DNA of 14,973 bases. Origin: Pseudomonadota bacterium. Its GTDB lineage: Bacteria > Pseudomonadota > Gammaproteobacteria > Xanthomonadales > Xanthomonadaceae. Location: positions 1 through 14,973 of the forward strand of contig JAEWJB010000182.1 of NCBI GenBank assembly GCA_023386795.1, read 5' to 3'. Below the pieces are notes generated by a model. That model was not told the origin of the DNA. It ran no database searches and saw only the letters and a list, made by a program, of their open reading frames with translations. Numbering within the stretch: position 1 is the stretch's first letter; each line of letters begins with the position of its first letter. The position numbers and the translations under genes were made by a program. Positions 8,389 to 14,973 of the stretch are shown here, one piece after another.

Positions 8389-9282
8389 ATGAACCCGATG
8401 ATCACGGCCGACCGCGGCCTTTCGCTGGCGCTGGACGCCGACGCACAGGCCGGCGGGCCGGTCTGCCTGGCCGTGGCCCGCCTGGGCAGCGTCCGGGCCG
8501 CCACTGGCATGTTCACCTTGTGGGTGCAGTTGCGCGGGCGCTCCTGGATCGAATCCAAGGAAGGCAAGTTCCGGCTGCGTGCCGGTGACTGGATCGCCTT
8601 CGACCGCGAGTCCCGCCCCACCGTGCAGGCCGACCGCAACGGGCTGTGCATCGGCGTGGGCCTGGACGGTGGATGCCTGCAGGCGCTGGCCGAGCTGACC
8701 GACAGCGTGCTGTACCCCGGGCGCAGCCAGCTGGCGCGTGCGGACCTGCTGGTCGCCCTGCGCCTGTGGCGCAACGCGGTGCGCGCCGGCGACGCGGCCG
8801 GCGCTCGCCCGATGTTGCTGCATCTGGCGGCCATGCAGGGCGAATTCGCCGAACAGGAACAACGTTGCCCGGGCCGCTCGCGCAGCCGCCGCCGCCAGGT
8901 TTTCGGCCGCATGCAGCGCGCCCGGCTGTACCTGGAAGGCAACAGTGACCGCGTCGTGCGCGTGGCCGAACTGGCACAGCTGACCAACTTCTCCAGCTGG
9001 TACGTCTCCAAGACCTTCCAGAGCCTGTACGAGGAAAGCCCGCAGGCCCTGTCGGCGCGCCTGCGCCTGGAACGCGCCGCCGACCTGCTGCGCGACACCT
9101 CGATGATGATCGGCGAGGTGGCCGCTGCCAGCGGCTTCGACAACTGCTGCAGCTTCGCACGCGCTTTCCGCTCGCGGTTCGGCGTGTCGGCATCCCACTA
9201 TCGCGAGCAGGCGGGCCTGTCGCCAGACTCGGCAAAGTCACGCGGCATGCAGCGCAAAGCGGTTGCCTTCACGCGGTCGTAA
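8389..9282 (+). CDS. AraC-family transcriptional regulator
   Basis: This is a 297-residue soluble regulator. The N-terminal half (about 20-150) looks like a small cupin-type or related sensor with LRGRSWIESKEGKFRLRAGDW; the ligand is unknown. The C-terminal 100 residues (about 173-273) form the AraC/XylS double helix-turn-helix: first HTH VAELAQLTNFSSWYVSKTF, then a linker helix, and a second HTH around IGEVAAASGFDNCCSFARAF followed by RSRFGVSASHYR, the family signature. An arginine-rich linker (SRSRRR, 164-169) precedes it. The ATG at 8389 is favoured over the in-frame TTG at 8368 because AGGGGG sits 6 nt upstream. The gene ends 47 nt before receptor 2, and lies 111 nt after the propeller regulator. 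The obvious candidate target is the receptor; direct autoregulation through the 8300-8321 repeat is possible. Confidence 0.93.
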   Translation: MNPMITADRGLSLALDADAQAGGPVCLAVARLGSVRAATGMFTLWVQLRGRSWIESKEGKFRLRAGDWIAFDRESRPTVQADRNGLCIGVGLDGGCLQALAELTDSVLYPGRSQLARADLLVALRLWRNAVRAGDAAGARPMLLHLAAMQGEFAEQEQRCPGRSRSRRRQVFGRMQRARLYLEGNSDRVVRVAELAQLTNFSSWYVSKTFQSLYEESPQALSARLRLERAADLLRDTSMMIGEVAAASGFDNCCSFARAFRSRFGVSASHYREQAGLSPDSAKSRGMQRKAVAFTRS

Positions 9283-9329
9283 TTTGCTGGGGGCGTTTAA
9301 CACGCCACTAACGACCTTTGGAGAGATTG
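9283..9329 (+). promoter_or_regulatory. Short spacer with inverted repeat before receptor 2
   Basis: The 47-nt gap holds GGCGT (9292-9296) and ACGCC (9302-9306) as an inverted repeat around TTAAC, and a strong ribosome site GGAG at 9320-9323, 6 nt before the ATG. A TTGCTG at 9284-9289 is a possible -35 but no good -10 follows. The repeat could be an operator or a stem in the leader. It has no T tract, so it is not a terminator. Whether receptor 2 shares the AraC transcript is not decided by the sequence. Confidence 0.4.
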
Positions 9330-12221
9330 ATGAACCTTCGCACTCCCGCCCTGCGGGTGGGCCTGCTGCCCGCCGGCATCGCGATCGCGCTGGCGCCGGC
9401 TTTTGCCAGCGCTCAAGAGCAGTCGGCTGACCAGAACACCACTACCCTCGACCGCATCGAGATCACCGGTTCGCGCATCCGCTCGGTGGATGTGGAAACC
9501 GCGCAGCCGATCTTCACCGTGTCCTCCGAGGACATCAAGAAGTCCGGCCTGGTGAGCGTCGGCGACATCCTGCAGAACCTGTCGATTTCCGGCACCCAGA
9601 CCTTCAGCAAGGCGGCGGTGCTGACCTCCAATGCCGAACAGGGTGGCCAGTACGTCAACCTGTACAACCTCGGTGAGCAGCGCACCCTGGTGCTGGTCAA
9701 CGGCAAGCGCTGGACGACCAGCCTGTCGGGCGTGAGCGACCTGTCGACCATCCCGAGCGCGCTGATCGAGCGCATCGACGTCCTGAAGGACGGCGCCTCG
9801 GCGATCTACGGCTCCGACGCCATCGCCGGCGTGATCAACATCATCCTCAAGAAGAACTACGACGGCGCGGAAGCCTCGGCGTATTTCGGCCAGAACGGCC
9901 GTGGCGACGGCAGCAAGGAGCAGTACTCCTTCATCGTCGGCAACACCACCGACCGTTCCTCGCTGGTCTTCGGCGTGAACTACACCAAGGAAGATCCGGT
10001 GTGGGCCAAGGACCGTGCGCTGACCCGCTACACTTATGGTCCGAACCATCCGGAAGACGGCCTGAGCGCCACCGGTCCGTGGGGCCGTTTCAACTACGAC
10101 GGCAACACCTACGTGCTGAACCACACCGGCACCTGGGACGGCAATGGCGTGGGCGCCGATTCGAGCGACCTGGCGAACTACCATGTCGGTGTCACCGGTG
10201 ACGACTACTACAACGCCACCCAGCAGATGATGCTGCAGCAGTCGACGGAGACCAAGTCGGTCTTCGCCAACGGCAGCTACAACCTGACCGACAACATCAC
10301 CTTCAAGGCCACCGCGATGCACTCGGAGCGCGACTCCGAGCGCCAGATCGCCGGCTATCCGCTGACCGGCACCACGCAGGCCAACTTCCCGGTCGCGATC
10401 TCGGCCGACAGCGTCTACAACCCGGTCGGCGCGGACATCACCAGCTGGTACCGCCGCATCGTCGAGCTGCCGCGCATCACCCGCAACAACGTCAAGACCG
10501 ACCACTTCGATGCGGCCGTTGAAGGCATGTTCGACGTGAACGGCCATGGCTGGAACTGGGACGTCGGCTTCAACTACAACCGTTACGACGTCACCCAGGT
10601 CAACACCGGCAACATCAACCTGCTGGCGCTGCAGAAGGCCCTGGGCCCGTCGTTCATCAACAGCCAGGGCGTGGCGCAGTGCGGCACGGCTGCGAACCCG
10701 ATCCCGCTGGGCACCAGCCAGTCGCTCGGCCAGTGCACCCCGTTCAACATCCTGGGCGGCCCGTCGGCTTCGACGCCCGAGTCGCTGGCCTACATCAGCA
10801 CCCTGGGCCAGGCCACGCAGCGCAACGAGACCAAGCAGTACACCGCCAACGTCACCGGTGGCCTGTTCGACATGCCGCTGGACGCCGGCGAGTTCTCGTT
10901 CGCCGCCGGCTACGAGCATCGTGAAGTCTCCGGCTACGACTACCCGGACCAGCTCTCCAGCGCCGGTTACACCACCGACCTGGCGGCCGGCCCGACCAAT
11001 GGCGCGTACCAGACCAACGAGTTCTACCTGGAATTCCTGATTCCGGTGCTCAAGGACATGCCGTTCGCCAAGGAGCTGTCGTTCGACGTGGCCAGCCGCT
11101 ACTCGAACTACGATCGCTTCGGTGACACCACCAACAACAAGTTCAGCCTGACCTGGAAGCCGATCGACGACCTGCTGGTCCGCGGCACCTACGCCACGGG
11201 CTTCCGCGCGCCGACGCTGGAAGACACCTTCGGCGGCGGTTCGCAGACGTTCGACGACTACACCGATCCGTGCGATGCGGTGTATGGCCAGCGCGGCAAC
11301 AGCAACGTCAACGCGCTTTGCACCGCGCAGGGCCTGGGCCCGGACTTCCGCCAGACCGACTCGGCCGGCCAGCCGGTGGGTGGCCGCGATACGCAGAGCA
11401 ACACCGCGTTCAACGCGGGCGTGGGCAACGCCGACCTGCAGCCGGAGTACAGCCGCACCCGTACGCTGGGCTTCGTGTACAGCCCGCACTTCGTGGACGG
11501 CCTGGACTTCTCGCTGGACTGGTACAAGATCTCGATCTCGAACGTCATCACGGCGGTCGACGCGAACTACGTGCTGAACCAGTGCTACGTCGGCGGTTCG
11601 CAGCCGTTCTGCGACCAGTTCACGCGTGATGCGACCACCGGCCAGGTGGTGACGCTGAGCCGCGGCAACGCCAACCTCGGCAAGCTGGAGACCGAGGGTT
11701 ACAACTTCGGCGTCAACTACCGTCTGCCGGAGTTCGGCTTCGGCCAGTTCGCGGTCAACCTGGACAGCAACTACCTGACCAGCTACCGCCAGCTCGCCAC
11801 GCCGGACGCCCAGTGGGGTGACTACGCCGGCTACTGGAACTACCCGCGCGTGCGCGCCACGCTGGGCGTGAGCTGGGTGCTGGGCAACCTGTCGGCCAAC
11901 TGGGACCTGCGTTACTACGGTGGCTTCCGCGACTACTGCTGGTCGGCTGACGAAGAGTGCTCGGAGCCGAACTACCTGACCGAGAACAACCCGGCTTGGG
12001 GCGGCGGTACCGGTGCCAACAAGAAGGGCTCGATCAACCAGCAGGACCTGTCGCTCACCTGGGCTGCGCCCTGGGACGGCAGCGTGACCGTGGGCGTTCG
12101 CAACCTGTGGAACAAGCAGCCGCCGATCACCTACTCGGTGACCAACAATAGCTCCTCGTCGATCGACCCGATGCTGGACTACGACCGCTTCTTCTTCATG
12201 AACTACACCCAGCGCTTCTGA
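9330..12221 (+). CDS. TonB-dependent outer-membrane receptor 2
   Basis: This 963-residue protein is a second TonB-dependent receptor. It has a signal peptide (residues 1-28, cut after ASA), a TonB-box-like LDRIEITGSRI at 40-50, a plug with RTLVLVNGKRW, IERIDVLKDGASAIYGSDAIAG, and a long barrel ending NYTQRF. The N-terminal motif through SVDVET(A/S)QP, the plug core, the barrel stretch PIDDLLVRG-YATGFRAP and the loop QCY...FCD with YRLPE are shared with receptor 1, so the two are paralogues. The central barrel loops differ, which suggests different ligands. Start at ATG 9330 rather than TTG 9318 because of the GGAG at 9320-9323. Codons are strongly biased to GC-ending ones, as in well-expressed genes. 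It follows an AraC regulator, which suggests inducible uptake; no enzyme, permease or siderophore gene is nearby to name the ligand. Confidence 0.94.
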   Translation: MNLRTPALRVGLLPAGIAIALAPAFASAQEQSADQNTTTLDRIEITGSRIRSVDVETAQPIFTVSSEDIKKSGLVSVGDILQNLSISGTQTFSKAAVLTSNAEQGGQYVNLYNLGEQRTLVLVNGKRWTTSLSGVSDLSTIPSALIERIDVLKDGASAIYGSDAIAGVINIILKKNYDGAEASAYFGQNGRGDGSKEQYSFIVGNTTDRSSLVFGVNYTKEDPVWAKDRALTRYTYGPNHPEDGLSATGPWGRFNYDGNTYVLNHTGTWDGNGVGADSSDLANYHVGVTGDDYYNATQQMMLQQSTETKSVFANGSYNLTDNITFKATAMHSERDSERQIAGYPLTGTTQANFPVAISADSVYNPVGADITSWYRRIVELPRITRNNVKTDHFDAAVEGMFDVNGHGWNWDVGFNYNRYDVTQVNTGNINLLALQKALGPSFINSQGVAQCGTAANPIPLGTSQSLGQCTPFNILGGPSASTPESLAYISTLGQATQRNETKQYTANVTGGLFDMPLDAGEFSFAAGYEHREVSGYDYPDQLSSAGYTTDLAAGPTNGAYQTNEFYLEFLIPVLKDMPFAKELSFDVASRYSNYDRFGDTTNNKFSLTWKPIDDLLVRGTYATGFRAPTLEDTFGGGSQTFDDYTDPCDAVYGQRGNSNVNALCTAQGLGPDFRQTDSAGQPVGGRDTQSNTAFNAGVGNADLQPEYSRTRTLGFVYSPHFVDGLDFSLDWYKISISNVITAVDANYVLNQCYVGGSQPFCDQFTRDATTGQVVTLSRGNANLGKLETEGYNFGVNYRLPEFGFGQFAVNLDSNYLTSYRQLATPDAQWGDYAGYWNYPRVRATLGVSWVLGNLSANWDLRYYGGFRDYCWSADEECSEPNYLTENNPAWGGGTGANKKGSINQQDLSLTWAAPWDGSVTVGVRNLWNKQPPITYSVTNNSSSSIDPMLDYDRFFFMNYTQRF

Positions 12222-12247
12222 TCCATCGAAGCAACGGTTGCAACACG

Positions 12248-12278
12248 GAGGCGGGCCGCAAGGCCCGCCTCTTTTTTT
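12248..12278 (+). terminator. Intrinsic terminator of receptor 2
   Basis: GAGGCGGGCC at 12248-12257 pairs perfectly with GGCCCGCCTC at 12262-12271 around a GCAA tetraloop, followed by seven T residues (12272-12278). It starts 26 nt after the receptor 2 stop codon. Confidence 0.95.
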
Positions 12279-12322
12279 GTCCGGCGCGCCCTCGCCAAAC
12301 GGTCGGCACGCAGGCGGGACGC

Positions 12323-12354
12323 GCAAAAGAAAAGGCCCGCTTGCGCGGGCCTTT
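12323..12354 (-). terminator. Intrinsic terminator of the HDOD gene
   Basis: AAAGGCCCGC at 12331-12340 pairs perfectly with GCGGGCCTTT at 12345-12354. On the minus strand the stem is followed by TTTTCTTTT, suiting the HDOD gene that ends at 12378. On the plus strand the T tract is only three bases, so plus-strand termination is a minor possibility. Together with the hairpin at 12248 it separates two convergent genes. Confidence 0.88.
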
Positions 12355-12377
12355 CGTTCAACCGAATCGGGCGGGGC

Positions 12378-13493
12378 TCAGGCCTCGGCCACTTGCCCGG
12401 TCAGCGTCTCGGCCTGCTCGCGCCACGTCGGCAGGCGCGAGAGCACGCCGACCTTCTGCAGGTAGGCCTCGTCGATCGGCGCGCCGGCCGCCAATGCGGT
12501 GGCCACGTGCACTGCGCCGGTCACCCAGAAGCTGCGCGTGCTCGAACGCTGCGGTTGGCGCTGGAACGCCACCGCCTCGATGATCGGCATCGGCAGGCCC
12601 CACAGGCCCAGCAGGTAGGCGCCGGCCTCGGTATGGCCCGGGCGGTCGTCGACCACGGCATCCGGGTCGTATTCGTTGCGCACGCCCGGCAGCAGCAGGC
12701 CGATGTCCGACAGCAGCGCGGCGGTGGCGCCGAGTTCGGCGCTGGCCTGCGGCAGGAACTTGGCCGCCAGCCGCGAGGACAACAGCGCGCGGCGCTGCAT
12801 GGCGTTGCGTTCGGCCACCGACAGGCTCGGGATGGAGAACACCTCGCTGGCCAGTACCAGATCGCGCAGCGTCGCCACGCCCAGGCGGGTCACCGCCGCG
12901 CGCAGGTCGGTGATGGTGCGCCCGCCGGAGAAGAAGGCCGAGTTGCACAGTTGCAGCACCTTGGCGGCGATCGCCGGATCGGCGGCCACGAGCTTGGCGA
13001 TGTCCGCCGCGTCCGTGTCCTCGTCCTCCTCGAGCGCGTGCATCAGGCTCAGGTACAGGTGCGGAGGCGAGGGCAGCTTCTCGATACGGCCGATGGCCGA
13101 ACGCAGGCGCGGGTTGTCCAGCAGCTCGCGCAGCTCTTCCAGGCTGGTGATCGCCTCCAGCAGCACTTCCGGCTGCAGCGGCAGCGGCAGGAACCGGTGC
13201 GCCACGCCGATGATGCGCGTGGGCGGCGTGCGCTGGCCCTCGTCGGCCGCCAGCAGGGCAATGCGGATGGTTTCCGGGCGCAGCGTGCGGATCTGGCCGA
13301 GCAAGGTGGCGGCGGTGAGATCCGGCAGGACGGGGGCCACGATGACCACGTCGATGGGATATTGCGCGGCGCTGGCGATGGCCGAGTTGCCATCGGAAAC
13401 CTGCTGGACCTGGAACTCGTCTCCGAGGTCACTGAGATATTCGGCCAGCTCCGACGGCAGGCTGGCTTCGTCGCCGACAAACAGGATACGCAA
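12378..13493 (-). CDS. Degenerate receiver plus HDOD-domain protein
   Basis: This 371-residue protein has an N-terminal receiver-like domain (about 1-115) and a C-terminal HDOD domain (about 135-330, with IEKLPSPPHLYLSLM, LVAADPAIAAKVLQLCNSAFF and TDLRAAVTRLGVATLRDLVL). HDOD proteins act in signalling, motility or stress pathways, usually as non-enzymatic relatives of HD phosphohydrolases. The receiver keeps the acidic pair (Asp8, Glu9) but the phospho-acceptor position in IVAPVLP is Ala53, the switch Thr is Ala82 and the conserved Lys is Leu104, so phosphorylation is unlikely. The HD pair is replaced by Ser262-Asp263 (LLSDIG). The start is a TTG at 13493, chosen because GGGGA lies 6 nt upstream and the frame begins with the receiver strand MRILFVGDE. 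It is downstream of ppa on the same strand, with a 150-nt gap and its own promoter candidate. The output partner is unknown. Confidence 0.9.
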   Translation of the reverse strand: MRILFVGDEASLPSELAEYLSDLGDEFQVQQVSDGNSAIASAAQYPIDVVIVAPVLPDLTAATLLGQIRTLRPETIRIALLAADEGQRTPPTRIIGVAHRFLPLPLQPEVLLEAITSLEELRELLDNPRLRSAIGRIEKLPSPPHLYLSLMHALEEDEDTDAADIAKLVAADPAIAAKVLQLCNSAFFSGGRTITDLRAAVTRLGVATLRDLVLASEVFSIPSLSVAERNAMQRRALLSSRLAAKFLPQASAELGATAALLSDIGLLLPGVRNEYDPDAVVDDRPGHTEAGAYLLGLWGLPMPIIEAVAFQRQPQRSSTRSFWVTGAVHVATALAAGAPIDEAYLQKVGVLSRLPTWREQAETLTGQVAEA

Positions 13494-13499
13494 GGCACT

Positions 13500-13504
13500 T
13501 CCCC
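13500..13504 (-). promoter_or_regulatory. Ribosome site supporting the TTG start of the HDOD gene
   Basis: On the minus strand GGGGA sits 6 nt before the TTG at 13493. No ATG with a comparable site lies near the beginning of the receiver domain, so this site decides the start. Confidence 0.6.
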
Positions 13505-13539
13505 AAAGACGGGGGCCGCGAAACGCGCGACCCCAGAGC

Positions 13540-13572
13540 TTGCAATGTACTGCAATGGCCTTGCCGGGTCAT
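13540..13572 (-). promoter_or_regulatory. Candidate promoter with overlapping repeat for HDOD gene
   Basis: On the minus strand ATGACC (13567-13572) and TACATT (13544-13549) form a -35/-10 pair spaced 17 nt, each matching the sigma70 consensus at four positions. The -10 is covered by an inverted repeat TTGCA-ATGTAC-TGCAA at 13540-13555, and the same bases also form a direct repeat TGCAATG with period 10 (13541-13547, 13551-13557). A repeat lying over a -10 box would suit repression. The leader would be about 44 nt. Confidence 0.4.
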
Positions 13573-13574
13573 CG

Positions 13575-13637
13575 GGATCACCCCCGAAGCGTGATCCGGA
13601 TCTCCCCTACACGGGCGGCCGGGTAGCCGCCCGCGTG
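13575..13637. repeat. Two stem-loops between ppa and the HDOD gene
   Basis: GGATCAC at 13575-13581 pairs with GTGATCC at 13591-13597, and GGGCGGC at 13613-13619 pairs with GCCGCCC at 13626-13632. The second begins about 7 nt after the ppa stop on the minus strand and may end or stabilise that transcript. Neither has a T tract, so intrinsic termination is unproven. Confidence 0.5.
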
Positions 13638-13643
13638 CCGGGC

Positions 13644-14180
13644 TCAGGCGTTGTCTTCGTTGTAGCGGGTGACGGCGTCGGTCAGGATCTTCTTGGCCTC
13701 GGCGGCACCGCCCCAGCCATCGAGCTTGACCCACTTGCCCTTCTCCAGGTCCTTGTAGTGCTCGAAGAAGTGGCCGATGCGCTCCAGCCAGTGGCTGGAC
13801 ACCTGCTGGATGTCCTCGATGTGGCTGTAGCCGGAGAAGATCTTGGCCACCGGCACGGCGAGGATCTTCTCGTCGCTGCCCGCCTCGTCGCTCATCTTCA
13901 GCACGCCGACCGGACGGCAGCGCACCACCGAGCCCGGCACCAGCGGCAGCGGCAGCACGACCAGCACGTCGGCCGGGTCGCCGTCACCGCACAGGGTGTT
14001 GGGCACGTAGCCGTAGTTGCAGGGGTAGCGCATGGGCGTGGAGAGAATGCGGTCGACGAAGATCGCGCCGCTGGCCTTGTCCACTTCGTACTTGACCGGC
14101 TCGGAATCCTTGGGGATCTCGATGACGACGTTGATTTCTTCCGGCAGGTTCTTGCCGGCGGTGACCAGTTCCAGGCCCAT
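13644..14180 (-). CDS. ppa: Type I inorganic pyrophosphatase
   Basis: This 178-residue cytoplasmic enzyme hydrolyses pyrophosphate to two phosphates, pulling nucleic-acid synthesis and aminoacyl-tRNA charging forward. Length is close to the E. coli enzyme (176 counting Met). The family signature DGDPADV is at 66-72, giving the metal-binding acids Asp66, Asp68 and Asp71. Other active-site residues fall where expected: KYE at 30-32, Arg44, Tyr56, Asp98, Asp103, Lys105 and the pair Tyr142-Lys143. I chose the ATG at 14180, which has GGAG 5 nt upstream and matches the family start (MGLELV...). The frame stays open back to 14345, but that extension is rich in Arg and Pro and passes through the likely promoter. 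Monocistronic expression from the promoter at 14219-14246 is probable. Confidence 0.98.
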   Translation of the reverse strand: MGLELVTAGKNLPEEINVVIEIPKDSEPVKYEVDKASGAIFVDRILSTPMRYPCNYGYVPNTLCGDGDPADVLVVLPLPLVPGSVVRCRPVGVLKMSDEAGSDEKILAVPVAKIFSGYSHIEDIQQVSSHWLERIGHFFEHYKDLEKGKWVKLDGWGGAAEAKKILTDAVTRYNEDNA

Positions 14181-14374
14181 GGGTGCTCCGAGGCGGTTAT
14201 GCGGGTGATGAGCCGGCAATTCTACGCGGTCGGCTGCTGCGGTGCAGCGTGGCCCATCCGAGTGCGCCGACACCACGACACGGAGGTTCCCTTGTCTTGT
14301 GCACTGGGTAATCCGATCCCCGCCCCGCAGGCGAATCCGCAGCATGAGGACTCGGAAACCGAGAGGAGTCAGTC
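14181..14374. other. Intergenic region between ppa and the right-edge ORF
   Basis: This holds the ppa leader and promoter (separate entry). On the plus strand AGGAG near 14364 precedes the ATG at 14375. I see no clear plus-strand promoter: TAATCC at 14309-14314 is a weak -10 with no good -35. Confidence 0.5.
14219..14246 (-). promoter_or_regulatory. Candidate promoter of ppa
   Basis: On the minus strand TAGAAT (14219-14224) matches the -10 consensus at five of six positions, with TGCACC (14241-14246) as a poor -35 at a 16-nt spacing. The transcription start would be near 14212, giving a leader of about 30 nt with the GGAG before the ATG at 14180. Confidence 0.5.
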
Positions 14375-14926
14375 ATGCGGGTCATCGCCTTGTCCGTGCC
14401 CGACGCGGAGATATCGTCCACTGAAAAGCCGCCCGTCCGGGCCGGGCGAGCGCCGGGGGAGCGGTGCATCGTCGGCCGGGGGGTGAAGCGTCGCCCCAGG
14501 GGGCCTGCGGTCTGGCGGTTCGGGCTCGTGCTGCTGGCAGGCGCCTGCGGCATCGCCGGGGCAGCGCCGCACCCGGAGGCCGCAACGCGGCTTGCCGCCG
14601 AACCGGTGCCGATGTCCGCCGAGTCGCCCTCCATCGTGTCCGGGCTTGGGCCGATGGCCCGCAGGGTCGGCGAGGCGGGGAGGGAGCGGCAGTGGGCCAC
14701 TCACCGGTCGAGCCTGCGTCGGGTCGTGCGATGGGCAGCCTGCCCCGCCGACGCGGCGCCCGGTACCTGTTTGCGTTCGCGCTGCATGGGCGGCTCGCCA
14801 GCGCGGGCGCCGGGCTGCGCAGGGTCCGGACCGGGCGGCCTGCACGACGTGCGGGGTTCATCCCGCAGCGCGGAGGCGCCGGCCTCTCGCCCCGCCGTAG
14901 ATCCCCCTCGTCGAATTCCCCGCTAG
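14375..14926 (+). CDS. Hypothetical protein, doubtful
   Basis: I do not recognise this 183-residue frame. For: AGGAG sits 7 nt before the ATG, and the first 100 or so codons favour G or C in third position as the real genes do. A hydrophobic stretch FGLVLLAGACGIAGAA at about 49-64 resembles a signal or lipoprotein segment, but is placed too far inside the protein for a normal signal peptide unless a later start is used. Against: the tail after about residue 105 is rich in Arg, Ser, Gly and Pro with no domain-like pattern, and other frames on both strands are open too. It may be a small secreted protein, a frameshifted gene or a chance frame. The function is not inferred. Confidence 0.3.
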   Translation: MRVIALSVPDAEISSTEKPPVRAGRAPGERCIVGRGVKRRPRGPAVWRFGLVLLAGACGIAGAAPHPEAATRLAAEPVPMSAESPSIVSGLGPMARRVGEAGRERQWATHRSSLRRVVRWAACPADAAPGTCLRSRCMGGSPARAPGCAGSGPGGLHDVRGSSRSAEAPASRPAVDPPRRIPR

Positions 14927-14973
14927 AAAGGCGAGGAAAAGGCGCGGCGGGGGCCGCCCCCCCCCCCCGGCGG
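14927..14973. other. Low-complexity right edge with a C run
   Basis: The last bases are GC-only and contain a run of 12 C residues (14957-14968) beside a G-rich block. This is unlike the rest of the window and looks like a contig edge or a sequencing error zone. No gene is called here. Confidence 0.6.

Noticed and set aside
9297..12326. Open frame of 1009 codons antisense to receptor 2
   Set aside because: GC-ending codons of the real gene leave the opposite frame open. The product is Arg/Val/Gly-rich without any domain, while the plus frame is a clear TonB receptor.

Overview
The window (about 15 kb, GC-rich throughout) looks like a chromosomal segment from a gammaproteobacterium of the Xanthomonadaceae/Lysobacteraceae group (Lysobacter, Luteimonas or Pseudoxanthomonas-like). 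This rests on the long TonB-dependent receptors sharing the N-terminal motif LDRIE(V/I)TGSRI, the membrane-anchored winged-helix/beta-propeller regulator, the pattern of GC-rich codons and TAGAAT-like -10 boxes, and a TPP-riboswitch-controlled thiC. Genus cannot be fixed from sequence reading alone.

Layout. 1-413: no convincing protein gene; two minus-strand intrinsic-terminator-like hairpins, the nearer one ending the receptor gene. 414-3209 (-): TonB-dependent outer-membrane receptor 1. 3210-3692: divergent control region with two strong stem-loops, a sigma70-like promoter, a complete TPP riboswitch and a leader that can hide the thiC Shine-Dalgarno. 3693-5570 (+): thiC, HMP-P synthase. 5571-5946: terminator of thiC, an orphan minus-strand terminator, and the leader of the next gene. 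5947-8277 (+): membrane one-component regulator (winged helix, one TM segment, PD40/TolB-like propeller). 8389-9282 (+): AraC-family regulator. 9330-12221 (+): TonB-dependent receptor 2, a paralogue of receptor 1. 12248-12354: back-to-back terminators between convergent genes. 12378-13493 (-): protein with a degenerate receiver and an HDOD domain. 13644-14180 (-): ppa, type I inorganic pyrophosphatase. 14181-14374: ppa promoter and leader. 14375-14926 (+): doubtful hypothetical ORF. The right edge is a low-complexity, C-rich tail that may be a contig end.

How the genes relate. thiC is a biosynthetic gene under TPP feedback and appears functionally independent of its neighbours. The + strand block 5947-12221 reads as a regulated-uptake module: a signal-sensing membrane regulator, a soluble AraC regulator and a receptor, without any accompanying enzyme or inner-membrane transporter, so the substrate is unknown. 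Receptor 1 lies divergently from thiC but has no riboswitch on its own side, so a thiamine role is not supported. ppa and the HDOD gene are co-directional but separated by 150 nt containing hairpins and a candidate promoter, so they are probably separate units.

I see no IS element, CRISPR array, tRNA, rRNA, phage or defence genes. The most interesting signals are regulatory (the thiC leader with an SD mimic, tandem repeats in front of the AraC gene, repeat over the HDOD promoter) and the pseudo-receiver HDOD protein. I do not find strong evidence for an undescribed multi-gene system.
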